Below, piece after piece: positions 14,480 through 26,700 of a DNA stretch of 64,000 nucleotides. The position numbers and the translations under genes are program-made. Where the stretch lies: the NCBI GenBank assembly GCA_004194705.1, contig SADC01001301.1:248001-312000 (forward strand), read 5' to 3'. This stretch comes from Ditylenchus dipsaci (Eukaryota > Nematoda > Chromadorea > Rhabditida > Anguinidae). Position 1 is the first letter of the stretch, and each line of letters opens with the position of its first letter. The notes beneath the pieces are model-generated. The model was given only the letters and a program-made list of their open reading frames with translations. It did no database searches and had not been told where the DNA came from.

Positions 14480-14815
14480 AGAAAACCAGGTATTGAGATT
14501 CTCTATTTTATTTTATTTCAGGCCAATTAGGTGGATATTCACTTGATCAGCTGGTACCCGCTCCAGATTTTAGGAGCTGGATGGGTAAAATCATAATATT
14601 GGTCTTATAAAACCGAATTTCATGCAAAGTTTCACATAAGAAAGTATGATTTGTTTTTAAATTTTACCAATTTCATTTTTAGCCATCCAGGTGTATATTT
14701 ACCTGACCAGGAGGTACCTACCCCATGTATAGAGTTGAGGTGGGTAAAGTTACAATTTTGGTCCTAACAAACCCAATTCCTATCTCAATTTTAAGTTAGA
14801 AAAAATCTTTGCTAT
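14480..14815. repeat. Two tandem units of a ~163-base repeat
   Basis: Each unit carries a GGTGGATATTCACTTGATCA-like block, a GG-A-GGTACC-x-CCCC block and TTTTGGTCYTAACAAACC. The same unit is arrayed at 49190-49735, with a partial copy at 5330-5470. Confidence 0.7.
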
Positions 14816-15875
14816 CACCAGGATTTGAACCTTTTTGAAATTTCAAATTAGCGGTTTTCGGGGACGAAATGACCTAGTGCCGTTCTGAAGAGATGAAATA
14901 CCTGGACAGAAAGCCCATTGATTTAGTAAACTCCTGGTTAGTCGGCTAATAGGACAACCCTACTTTTTACCAATATTGCTTTAAGCATAACTTAAACATA
15001 ACAAATTCGGTAGTAGATTGTTATCTAACATAAATGCATTGTGTGAGACAGCTTTTGGATGTAGCTGGCCAAAAACAATAATAAAAAAACTGTTCAATTT
15101 AAAAAGCTAAAAGCGTTTAAAAAAAAATTCCTTAGATCATAACTGCAAAAAGCGGTTAGGGCTGTTGTCATTTTCTATCTATCATTCTGAAGTTTTTGTC
15201 AGCAAGAGTTGAATTACATATAGCAGGCATAAACTGAAACAAAAATTATTTTTTTGACACTAAAATCGTTTAAATTAATTTTGACAATTTTAAAATTGAA
15301 ACTTGAATCACATCCGAATTGCGCAGTGAATGAGCTTCCCGATGCTTGGTCACTTAGCTCAATGCTTGGTTAATAGTTGTAGTAAAAGATCTCGTATAAG
15401 ATTGCCAAACAAATCAGCACAAGAATATATTGTTTTCTTACTCTTTGGCAAGCTGCGTTTTTTTTTAAAAATAAGGACATTTATTGAAAATAAGTACATT
15501 GAAGCGTATTTCACCAAAAATATGCTATTTTATCCAAGACTTATTGTTCGTTTGGTGCTATAAAATTGAGTTAAAATTCCAATAAAAAAGATTTGGGGTG
15601 CCTACTCAAGAACAAATATTTAAAAAGAGTTCAATTGACAGCCCTTGATCAAAACTATCGCGCACTTTGATGATTTATTGTCATTTTGTTCAAGTTCTGA
15701 CTGACTCATTGTCAGTCAACTGCTATTGGTTGTCTACATTTTTAGCTATCTTACAAGTTATCAGTTGCATACTCAACTTTGCAAAACATTGTGACAGAAC
15801 AGCACATGAAAACATATAAAACAAAAAGAATTCGGGATATTAGTGTATTTTTATCTCAATACTTGTCGGTGAATG

Positions 15876-16277
15876 TTCGGCTCTATATGTGTTCATGCCG
15901 ACGCCGAAAAAAATATGCCTTGGTCCCCCCTGTTGTTTGCAAAAAAAATTTGTTTCTAAATTGTCTCGAAAATAATTTAAATACACTTTTTGTGTCTAAA
16001 ATACACATTTACGAGACCACCGTAAGTTTGTGTAGATCATTATGTCGGCCATGGGTTGGCCGCTGCACGACCAAGACCAGCACATTTTTTATCGTAAAGG
16101 ATTGATGCAATTGTAGGTTTATATAAAAAATTATGAAATTTGAGCAGGCGAACTTATAACTCTGCAAATTTGTTGTTTTTTGAGGCAATCAGAAGAAAAA
16201 AAAATTGCGCAAAAAAATCAACAGGTGGGACCAAGGCATATTTTTTTGGCGTCGGCATGAACACAAATAGAGCCGAA
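15876..16277. repeat. Inverted repeat containing the CCTTGGTCCCCC motif
   Basis: The arms read GGCTCTATATGTGTTCATGC, then ATGCCTTGGTCCCCCCTGTTG, and return inverted on the right. The GGCTCTATATGTGTTC end recurs at 61031 and the CCTTGGTCCCCCTGTTG core in several other palindromes. A tRNA B-box-like GGTTCGAATAC sits just outside on the minus strand near 16300-16312. Confidence 0.7.
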
Positions 16278-17594
16278 AAATTCGTGCGCACTCAGTGGTA
16301 TTCGAACCTGTGACCTAGGCGATGCATATATAAAGCCCCTTCAATACTTTACTGGCCTTCTCATCCGAACTTTTTGACCTATGGGCCCGAGATCTCTACA
16401 GATTTGATCTACAGTCGCATACTGGCTGTCCAGTGAGACCAAACTCTAATTTACAAGTGAAAAACAAGTTCGCAAGGTTCCCCTGTAAGACCCTGTACAA
16501 GATATTGACTGTGAAAGTATTCAAGTCTAAAATTGATACAATTTAGCGCTAACTATAACTACACTCATATTTCTTGCTTTATTTGCTTGTTTTGTTTTAG
16601 AAGATTACAAAATATCTCATTGAGATCAATATTCATACAACAATAATAAAAATTTCAATCACATGTATAGCCTTGACCACTGTAAGGCAACCTTTGACGA
16701 GGCAGTCTTTCGCAAACATCAAATGTCAGTCTTAAACAGGATATCTCATTTTCATAAAGCAACCAAGGCAGGTATTCTTCTCTAAAAATCGCATTTTTTG
16801 TTTATAAAAATAAAATTTAATCAACAAACCTGTGCCAAATATTTTTTCTGTAATCTACATACCACTGTTGAAACTTTTCAAACTGGCCTTTGCTTATATC
16901 CCTATATATATTTATATAGCAGAAGTATTACGTTTAAAATTGTAAATCAAACCATGTTTTTCTCCTTTCTTCTAGTTCGTTGAGCACAGTCTTTTCTATT
17001 TGTGACTCTTTTAAAGCCTTCTTTCGCTCAATAGATTTGGTAGCATTGTAAGCTAGTCGAATTTTGGCGACAACAGTGCCCTAAATAGATTTTTGATTAT
17101 TCAGAAAGTATTTCGTCTTTTATTATCGTTATTAAGCGAGCAAATTACTTTGCTCTTGTAAGTATTTTAGCTAGCCGGTATCGGCCACTGGAAACTGGCC
17201 GTACTCCAATTTTAAGACTTACACCGAAAACATAATGTTTTTAAAAATTTTCCTAAAAAATAGATTAAAGCCATAGACACATGGCGATTATGGGCAAATA
17301 TTGTTTCGAGCAAATTTTGGCGGGGGGGATTAGGAATTTGACATGTATCGCTTAAAATAGTGTGCGTAAGATGTGCTGTTTTAGACCGTGCCATTGTAAA
17401 ACTATAATATTGTGCAAAAATTTTAGATAATATAGCTAATATAGACATACATTTTTAATATAAATTGGAATACTTGCACTGGTAGAGGAGTTTAAAACTT
17501 TCATTTTTTTGATGAGATGATAATAATTCGGGTAGGAACCGTTTCTACAAAAAGCGCTCCAAAACAAACATTTCTCGTACGTCATGCTAAAATT

Positions 17595-18487
17595 TTAACT
17601 TTTCATATTAAAACTGGGTCTCACATATCCAATTTGTTGTAAAGATGACAAGGCAGATTTAATGTCCGACTTGTCAGAGTCCAAAAAGTCCATTCGGCAA
17701 TCTCCATCGGTATCAAATGAAGACCAGTCATTGAAACAAAATTCTTTGCGAAAAGTATAGTAGCCTGACTTGCGGGGACAGTTAAGCCCTTTAAATTGTT
17801 CTGACAAGGTAGACGATGATGATGAGGTGCTATCAATGCTTTTTAAACTTTCGCAGATGTCGCAGTAGTAGCAGTTATTGCCTAGAATATTTCTATTAGA
17901 TAAAGAACCAGCACAGACAAAAGTAATTTCGTACTATACTAGGGTCTAATTTTCTTACCATAGCCACACAACCATCACTAGAAGCATTTTGGCACTTGAC
18001 TTCGCCAAACTCCTTGACATTCAACCACTGGTACTCTGATTTGGCAAAGAAGGAATTACTGAGCACGTCTTCGTTGTCATGTATATGCACATTTTTTATT
18101 TCCACCGTGAAGCAGCCTGGGAACTTGACCACTGGCGGTCTAATAGTCACATGTCTCGGGTCAATGTCAACTAGCTTTTTAGCATCTGTTCTTGCTATAA
18201 CAGCAAAAACATTCTTTGTTTTATTAATGTTTTAATTGAAAAAACTAACTGCAGGAAGCATCGGCTCTTCCAGGTATTAGCCAAATATCTTGAAAATTGC
18301 AATTTCTAGTTTTAGATCTTACTGGTTTCTGTTCATTGGCTCTTATGCTGGTAGCTGATGCAAAATTGTGTTGTTGTTGCTTGCAAGCAGTATCAAATAT
18401 GTCACAGTGAATTGGTTGAGTTAAGACTTGGTGAGGTACTAGCAGTAATATGACACAAATTTGCAAAAAGTTCAAGGCAGCACTCAT
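17595..18487 (-). CDS. Secreted GM2-activator-like (ML-fold) protein
   Basis: The start at 18487 gives a clear signal peptide (MSAALNFLQICVILLLVPHQ-VLTQP). Exon 1 ends near 18250. Exon 2 (about 18205-17961) encodes PPVVKFPGCFTVEIKNVHIH and a W-x-x-V-x12-C block. Exon 3 ends at the TAA at 17595-17597 and encodes NNCYYCDICESL, then LNCPRKSGYYTFRKEF and GDCRMDF. The cysteine layout (NC-F-D at the start, C-x2-C, then CP-x4-G-Y) matches GM2 activator and related lipid-binding ML proteins, which lift glycolipids from lysosomal membranes. The exon 2-3 junction is unclear: the first GT donor breaks the frame, but a later donor at CCTA-GTATAG restores it. Another small cysteine-rich secreted protein is possible. 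Confidence 0.5.
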
Positions 18488-18789
18488 TTTATAAGTTGAA
18501 GTAGAAAAAAATTAGTATATTAGAATCGAATTCTAGAAAGTATAATTACATGCTTGAAACAGATCTAAATTAAAATGTATTTGGCAGGACCACACAAACC
18601 TGAACTCGCTTTCAACCCCTTTTTAGTTGTTTTAAAGGTCGAAACTACAAAATGTATTTTAAGGTGCGGGCGAGGATTTTCACAATTTTGTTTTGTGAAA
18701 AATTTAGACTTTTTGTTTTGAATGATCAAGGTAAATGCACAGCTTGAAGTAATCTCACCAAGTTTGGTCACTGGAGCATGTGTGTATGT

Positions 18790-19022
18790 GACATGCGGCC
18801 TCTTCGAGGGCGCAGGGGCTTGGTTGCTTGGGTTGCTCACATACCTTAGACACAAATCACTCGAAAGGGACTCTGGATGCATGAAAAAGCATGCATACCA
18901 GAGTTTATTTATGCGCTAGGCCCCAGTTAACACAACTATGTTCAAATCTCATTTTTTTTGATTTCGGAGGTATCCACGTACCTTTTTCTGGTGGTTTACC
19001 TTGGTCCTCCAAGGCAAGGGTG
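18790..19022. repeat. Family-A repeat, partial copy
   Basis: It contains the GGGCGCAGGGGCTTGGTTGC half hairpin, CACTCGAAAGGGACTCTGGA and TTTACCTTGGTCCTCCAAGG. It is in the same orientation as the copy at 33770-34000 and lies upstream of the GM2-activator-like gene. Confidence 0.75.
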
Positions 19023-19958
19023 GACCAAGCAACTCTTCAAACTTTTCAATTTTCTCATCTAAAATTTTTTGCAGTATGGGAGCGCTGTCAATTTTGCGTC
19101 AATTAGTAAATGGCTCGTAAATTACAGTGAAAAAATTAACTTAGAAACGCTTAAAAGAAAAAACTACACATTTTCAGAAATTTCTAACGAGACATTTTTG
19201 AAATTCGCGCCTATTAAAAACTTTTTAATGAAAAAATAGGTCAACCAAAATTAAAGTTGTTCAGAAAAAGTCAGGGAACACAATGATCCGAAAAAAAGTG
19301 GCCCGAGAAATTAAGCAACGAAGTTACTTATGGACTTCTTCAGAATTCCAGAAAACGTCTTTTAATATAAAAACTAATTTTAGCTGTGTAATTATATACA
19401 TCTAGTTCGCTTGGAATTTAACGCAATACACGAGTCCTTATTGCCGATTCACTTTTATGATCACACGCACGTTAATTACAAAATAAAAAGCAAACCATTT
19501 AATAAAAAATACAACCACTATGAAAGGCATGAAAATAAAAGCTAGTCAATAAAATTTGTGAAGAGACTTGTTATTTATCCCATCCTCTACTTCTCTATCA
19601 TAAATGTTTTCTTTTGTAAGAGTTGGATTTGGTGAGGATGAAACACGTAAAGTCTTCCCTCTATTTTGGTCGTAAAAAAGCCAGCAAAGGTGGGGAGGCG
19701 CAGAAAAGTGACATAGTTATGTTTATGACCTACCCTACAACCACAACCTGTTGTCTCTTTCTCTCTTTTCTTCCAAAATCAAAATTAATTTTGGTCTCTG
19801 TGAAATGGTACTTCTACTACCCACTTAGTGTTCCTTTTGGTGTATTGCATGCATAAGATGAACGCAAAATGAACTTATTTATTTTACAAAAACAATGCTT
19901 TATGGTTATAAATACATTTGAAGAAACATTCCTATTTTTCACAAAAATAAATACACAG

Positions 19959-20200
19959 CGTATTCTACCTAATAGACGCCCCCCCCCCCCGCTGCGTTCA
20001 AAATCGTGTTTGTGGCATTGTGTTTTTGATCCATTTTTCCAAAACTTTTCTCAGTCAAGTTTCCCCTCAATTTGTAGCTCATCTCACTGGCTACAAATTG
20101 AGGTATAAGTTCCCTGAGAAAAGTTTTGGAAAATTGGTCAAAACACAATGCCACAAACACGATTTTGAATTGAGGGGCGTCTATTGGAGAGAATACGGTA
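19959..20200. mobile_element. ACCGTAT-family MITE, palindromic
   Basis: The ends GTATTCTACCTAATAGACGCC and its inverted copy enclose a second inverted repeat (AAATCGTGTTTGTGGCATTG ... inverted). The inner part is shared with copies at 55037 and 57809. Confidence 0.8.
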
Positions 20201-20747
20201 GATGAAAAAGATACAGATTTACAGTTGACTCATAGTCAATGGTTTACAGTCATCAAATAGTCGACACTTTACAGCTAACCGAAGCATTGCATAAAATAGC
20301 TATCTTGTATTTTAAAATAGTAATAGTAATTTTCACTTCAACAAATCTGGTTAGCCAAAAACCAAATACAGCAAAATTCCACCTGATTTAGGACAAAAAA
20401 CACAAAAATTTGGATCATTGCATAAAAAAACTGAAAAAGCATAACCGAAAACAGGGTTTAAAAAAATCGGCTTTTCAAACCGACAAGTCCAAACAAACTA
20501 ACCGAATCCTACCCTTTGAGACATGCTGCTGATTTTTTGAAATGTATTCAAATTACCTGCTTTATTTAATTTGATAATCAAGATCTAGTTCATGCTAACA
20601 ATAATAATAATAATTACAAATAATCTAATTACTAACATTAGCTAAGTGTTGTCTGTAGTTTTGTACAAAGTTTAGAAAATTTTCTTCAGCATTGTTCCTC
20701 ACCTGAACTTTTTTTTATAATTTGTGCAATTTTTGTTTAATTGAAAC

Positions 20748-23700
20748 CTCCAAAGAATTGTCCAAATGCAGGTAATATGGCCAATTAGAAGAGTCAAAGC
20801 CCCAATGACACATTAGTTTTTTAGCTGTCTCCGAGTGGCTATGACGGCAAAAGCTAGATTATGCACAATTAAAAGAGGTCTTTTAGGGAAGATTAGTAAT
20901 ATTAGGTGATGCACAAGGTTTCAAAATTTGAGTATTTTGAACACGCACTTTAGAACAAAAAAAGTAACCAAATGTGATTTTTTCAATTTTTTTACAAAAA
21001 TAAGCGCTGGTTTTCTTGTTGTTTAAGATGATCCCCCAAAATACTCCAAAGTGTAAATTTGGAAAACAACAATTTTTTACCTTTCTGGTATAAACAAGTT
21101 CTTGCAATCCGAGCATTCAATGCAAGGCCCGGGACTTAGGGCATTGAACAAACGGCCTGAACAGCCACCGAAGCAGTCATGAGCTATCTGCAAATGTAAT
21201 TATTGATTAAGACAGACTATATTTTTTGAGAAGACGCTGTATTTAACTAATATTTCTGCATGCAGTAAGTCTGAATCTCAGTGGGTGAAACTTTATTAAA
21301 TTTAAAGTATATCGTATTTTCTCTAATAGAGCAACACGCCGTTTTATTTTTCAACCTCCGAAAAAAATTCAATTTCGCTTACCACCTTTATTTTGGCTTT
21401 CATGATAGTCTATTATAGAGAATACGGTAGACTGTAATAATTATCTTGCTTAAAAATGTTTTTTTTGTATTTAAGAGCGTAAACAACCATTGTTAAAAAA
21501 AAGTTCTGACCATTGATCGACTCTTTTAATAGTGATCTCGCAATATAATCCGAAAAATCCCTATAAGATTTTTTCTTATGCAATTTAGAGAAATGGTTTT
21601 TGCAGTTGTGTCTTCTTGGTATATGCTGTCAATGTTGTTTGGTCTACAACCATCTAACCATTCAGATCCTGCCGGTGCCACAAAGAGCCAAACTTAATTA
21701 ATATCTCATGACAAAGGATTTTGGAAATCAAAAAAAAAATTTAAAAAAGAGGACGATCGCATAAAACTGTTTCTCTAAACCATGTCAGAAAAAAGTTTTG
21801 GCCGCTCGTAATCAAGAAAATTCATTTCCTCACTCTGAAATATAAGGGGGAGGCAATTTCTCTTGCCCTCGAGAATCAGTCATAACTTTAAACTGGGGAT
21901 TTTTTTCATTCGATAGAAGACAGAATAAGGAATTTTTTCGACACCAAACTATTCACTTTTTGACAATCAATTCGCTTGTTGGTGACTTGTCGAACTTTCG
22001 TTAATTTTCAGCAATATATTGCTCGATTGAACAGAAAGTGAGCAGTAATGTGGTTCAAAACGCAGAGCTCACAGAAGGAAGTTCAAATAGCGTATTTGAG
22101 CAGGTACGAAATCAACGCTCGAATAACTTTCTTCTGTGAACCATGCATTGCAAACAAAATTACTGGCCACACTTTCTGTTTAATCGACTAATTTATTGCT
22201 GAAAATCAACTAAAAACTAATCAAAGTTCGACAAGTTACCAAAAAATGAACTGATTGTCAAAAAGGGAAAATTTTAGTGTCAAAAAGTTCCTTACTTTGT
22301 CTTCTATCGAATGTAAAAAAATCTCTGAGAAAAGTTACGAATTTAAAAGTTATAACTAATTCTCTAGAGCAAGCAAAATTGCCGCACGCTGTAGTAAATT
22401 AGCCAACCTGAATCGATTCCATATCTTCTTTTGTTTCATCTAGGATCGGAGCAGCTGTTCCTGTAGAGAGACAAGAAGCAATGAGTCGCTCAGCATTCGA
22501 CTTGGTCTAAAACATATTTATTTTACAAAAGCATCAAAGGAGGGGAGGCGGTGAACATCGAAGAGCGAATATTTTGAACTCTCAGGTTCAAATCCCTCTG
22601 GGTGACTAGAAATCCAATACCTAGCTTAGACCGTTGTTTTATCCAAAAATTCATCATTTTTGTGTTCTTCTCACAACTTTCATTGGTATATATTCCTCTG
22701 TTATTTGTCACTGCTCATTTTCTAAATGCTTGCAAACTGTTGTCTCAAGTTCATCCAGTGCAAACAGACACAAACCGGGAATGTCGCTACGGTGGTAGGC
22801 GCCCTTTTTGAACTAGTGCAGGATGGAACGGAGTTGGACATAGCTCTAGATGAAAACCAAAGTACAGTAGCGGAAAAAAGTGATGACTCAAGCATAAGTT
22901 TTGCGTATTTTGCTTCATATCTCCCGACTACATGCATTCTTTGATTTAACATATATAAGCAAGAATGATTGCCGGAATCTCAGCTACATTTTGAGTACAA
23001 ATACATATATGTATGATAAGGAATCAGAAACTTTTTAATTGTTTTTCAAAATGCACTCAAATTTTGAGGCGGAAAAAAGTGATGACTCAAATCCTTTTCT
23101 ATTGATGTTTCATCGTCATTTTATGTCTATGGCCAATTTTAAATGTTTATTCGTAAGCCCTGTTTCTCAGCTACAATTTGGAATGTCAAACTTAATTTTA
23201 TAATTATTCTAGGAAAAATTATGACCATCAAGATAAAAGCGTCGATTTCTAGTCAAAATAAAGGAAAATCCAAGGAAAATGACTGTTTAGACACATAAAT
23301 AATAGCTTTTCTCAAAAAAATGTTGATGAAAAGATAACATTCAATGCACCATTCGAAAGATCTTTGATTTCTCTACACAATTACATGTTGACTGCTTTTT
23401 TAGAAAAATACATCGCTGAGAAACGGACGGTTGAATTTCGACAAGACAAAAAAGGCTAAAAATAAGGCAAAAACAGTGGTTTTTTCAATCAACCATCACC
23501 GATTTGGAGGGCAAGGAAAATTTTTTTTCAGAAACAAATTTGATTTTACGCATTTGTGCTTAAAAGATAGCTAAGATGTTGAACTTGAGGGTTCCGGAAA
23601 GATATCAGACAAAACACTGCAAAAAGTGGCTAAAAATTAGGTTGTAAAACAATAATTTTATAAAAAGTGTGACGGACACAAAAGAGCAAAGAACGATAAG

Positions 23701-26700
23701 ACAAAAGTGTCGATGAACAGATAATCGACGAAATATAAATGTCGATGAATAGACAATCGACAAAATATAAGTATCGGTGAATAAATAATCGACGAATTAA
23801 AGGCATCGATGAGTTGAGCTGGCGATGAGTTTTGCCATCGATGAGTTTTGCCGGCGATGAGTTTTGGAAGCGATAAGTTTCTTTTGGCGATGAGTTTTGT
23901 TGGCGATGAGTTTTGCAGCGATGAGTTTTGCATCGATAAATTTTTATTGTCGATGACTGTTGCATCGATGAATTGACCTGCACCCCATCCAGGAGAGTTT
24001 TAACCTGAGAGTTTAAAATATTCGCTCTTCGATGTGCATCCACTTTTAAAAACATCACCTACAATTAAATCACATTTAGCTGCGGTAGTTGGAATAATTC
24101 CTGAAAACTTGAGCACTTGTAGCTGCTCTTTAGACGCCATTATATTGACTATGTGCAGGTCGGACAGTTTCTAAAATCGGCCTTATTATTATAACTAACA
24201 AATATATACAATAAATTTTACAAAATTACAAAACATCATTTTTGATTATTTTTAAATGGCTGTAAGTCGGGGCTGCCATACGTCCTTTTTAAAAAGATTT
24301 GTCCTTTTTCGGGACCCCGAATATTTTTTCAATTTTGAGGTTTCATATAATTAGATAAAATGCACTTTTTTCTTCAAATTCCTTTTTTTACCATACGTCC
24401 TTTTTTTAATTTTGAGATGGCAGCCCTGCTGTAACTTTTTTATTATTTTACATTACGGATAGATCTTTTTCAGATTACCTTAGTTGGAGGCTTTGTTTGA
24501 CACCTTGTTTATATGAAAAATGTGTGTATTATTGTTGATAAGTGTCTTTTTACACAAACATCGTTTTTTCGCAGCTAAAAAGGCTTTAGGTGTAGTGTAT
24601 TATGCAAGAACTGCATCTAACGTTAAGTCCAGCTGCAATTCCGTCGCCACTTCAACTTGAGAGGTGGAGCTTATAACAAAGTTCCAAAGCATTGCTTAAG
24701 CATGAACATTTCCAATATAAAAGACCGACAAAAAAGGTTGACTTCCAATTGTTGATTTGAGCGTAATTTGTAGCGTTGCTGTAAGCTCCACCTCTCAAGT
24801 TGAAGTGTCGACGGAATTGAAGCTGGATTTAACGTTAGATGAAGGGGGCGTAATCGTTTCGCCAATGAAATTTTCGCCAATAAGATAATTTCGCCAACTG
24901 CATCTTTTCGCCAATGGCGTCTTTTCGCCAATGGCATCTTTTCGCCAATGAAATCACTCCGCCAATGCATCTTTTCGCCAATGGCATCCTTTCGCCAATA
25001 GGATCTTTTCGCCAATGAAATCAGTTCGCCAATGCATCTTTTCGCCAATGAAATCTTTCCGCCAATAACCTCTTTTTATGCGTACACTCTTAATTTCTGT
25101 GGCGAATAAGCGGTGAAAAGTGTAATTATTATTTAAATCTTAGAATCTTATATGTTTCTTCTACGAAAACAACAATTAGTGCTTTTAATAAAGATGATCA
25201 GTTACATTTTATTTCTAACAATGAATGTTAATTAAAAAATTTGGAATAAAAAAGAATGGACAAAAAATTAAAAGGCCTGTGTTAAGAGTTACACACTCTT
25301 TGTCATTTTTTAGAGAAAATTACTGGCTGTCCAGATGAAAGAAAAAGAAACCCTGGAAAAGTTTAATATGCAAAAGTATTTTTGTTCAGATTCATTTACA
25401 CATGTTTTTGTGCTCTTTTGATTTATCCCTGCATAGTTGATTCAATAATATTTTGATCTCTCCACCTATCATTAACATGCAATCCAAATAGTTTGGTTGA
25501 CGAGAATTTACTTGACTTCTCTCAATCAAGTCTTAGTTTTCCGCAATCATTGGGTTTAACTGTTTCGTCTGTTACATTTTACACCCTGTTTTCTCCACAC
25601 CTTGTCATTCATTCTTCTTTCGTTTTGTTTTTATCAGATCCGATATCCATTGACCGACAAAATAGCCTATTTTTTTGGTGAACTCGGGTGAGAATACGTA
25701 ATACTGAGGTGGTCTTTAAATAAAATTTAAATTCATTCCTGATCGGAGATTGCAGATTTGAGCGAAGAATTCGGTTAGATTTTCGTGCTTGAGCTCAATT
25801 TTCTTTTCTGCTTTCTTTTTAATATTTCATGATATATCTTACCAAACTTTTAAAGTAAAGTTCTAATTTTTTTGAAAAATCGATCAAAAAGAGAAAGCTT
25901 GTTTTAAACTAAGATGTTATAAAAGAAGAGAAAAATGTGGAAAAATTAGGCACCGGGCGCCGAACCGGGCGCCGGGCTGTATTGAAATTAAGCACCGGGC
26001 GCCGAACCGGGCGCCGGGCTGTATTAAAATCGGCGCCGAGCGCCGGCGCCAGCGCCGGCGCCCTAATTTTTTCAAAAATTTCCGGGCGCACACCGGCGCT
26101 GGCGCCGGCGCCCGTGCAAGTATGGCAACGAGTGATTGCGCAATTTTGAATTGCGCAAATTCAGATTGCGCAAACTTCAAATTACGTAAATGCGAATTGC
26201 GCCAAAATCAAATTGCGCAAATTTCGAATATTCGTTAAAGTATTTGATGGTCGAAAAATTTCATAAATTTTTAAAAATTGTAAATTTTATGCTGTAGCGC
26301 AGATCAATAGCTAAAACGCATATTTACAAAAAAGAAAATTGAAATTTGAGTATTAAGTTATTGCCTTCTGAAAAAAACTCAGAATAAAAAGTTTCAGGTT
26401 TTCATAAAGCTTGTGAACTTCTAAAATGACCTTGAATGTGTTAGAAGCTCATCGGTAACTTCTCAAAAAAAAATTGAATAAGTTTTATGTACCGATCGAA
26501 AAAGCAAAAAAGAGCTGCAAAACTATGTAATCAAAAATTTATGCAAAAAAATACGCTATTAGAAAATAGCCTTAACATTAGTTACAAATTATTCGCTTTA
26601 ACAAAAGTTTGAATTTCCGGGAGACCCTACTGTCATGTAAACCACCCCCCCCCCCACCCCAAAAAAGCTACTGTAATATAACCAAACACCCCCCCCCCTC

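Larger units (their letters stand above)
12415..14880. mobile_element. Fold-back element with CATTTCGTCCCC arm words
   Basis: The left arm carries at least three spaced copies of the word TCATTTCGTCCCC/TCACTTCGTCCCC (12426-12485), then a tRNA B-box-like TTCGAATCC near 12514. The right arm (14815-14880) mirrors this with GGATTTGAACC and CGGGGACGAAATGACC. The interior holds other insertions: an inverted repeat (12715-12935), a pogo-like element, and tandem 163-base units. The architecture matches the other fold-back elements in the window, although the word differs. I could not fix a clean target duplication. Confidence 0.55.

Noticed and set aside
23630..24058. 142-residue minus-strand frame with QNSSPKL-type repeats
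   Set aside because: It is a translation of the GATGAGTTTTG word array.
24671..25048. 125-residue minus-strand frame, and its twin at 27262-27525
   Set aside because: They read the tandem CGCCAAT words of the fold-back arms; the repeated peptide is a repeat artefact.
24845..25080. CRISPR-like appearance of regularly spaced short repeats
   Set aside because: Eukaryotic context, words vary and are not separated by unique spacers; the arrays are transposon arms.
25909..26180. Arg/Ala-rich frames on both strands
   Set aside because: They are translations of the GGCGCC repeat in several frames at once.
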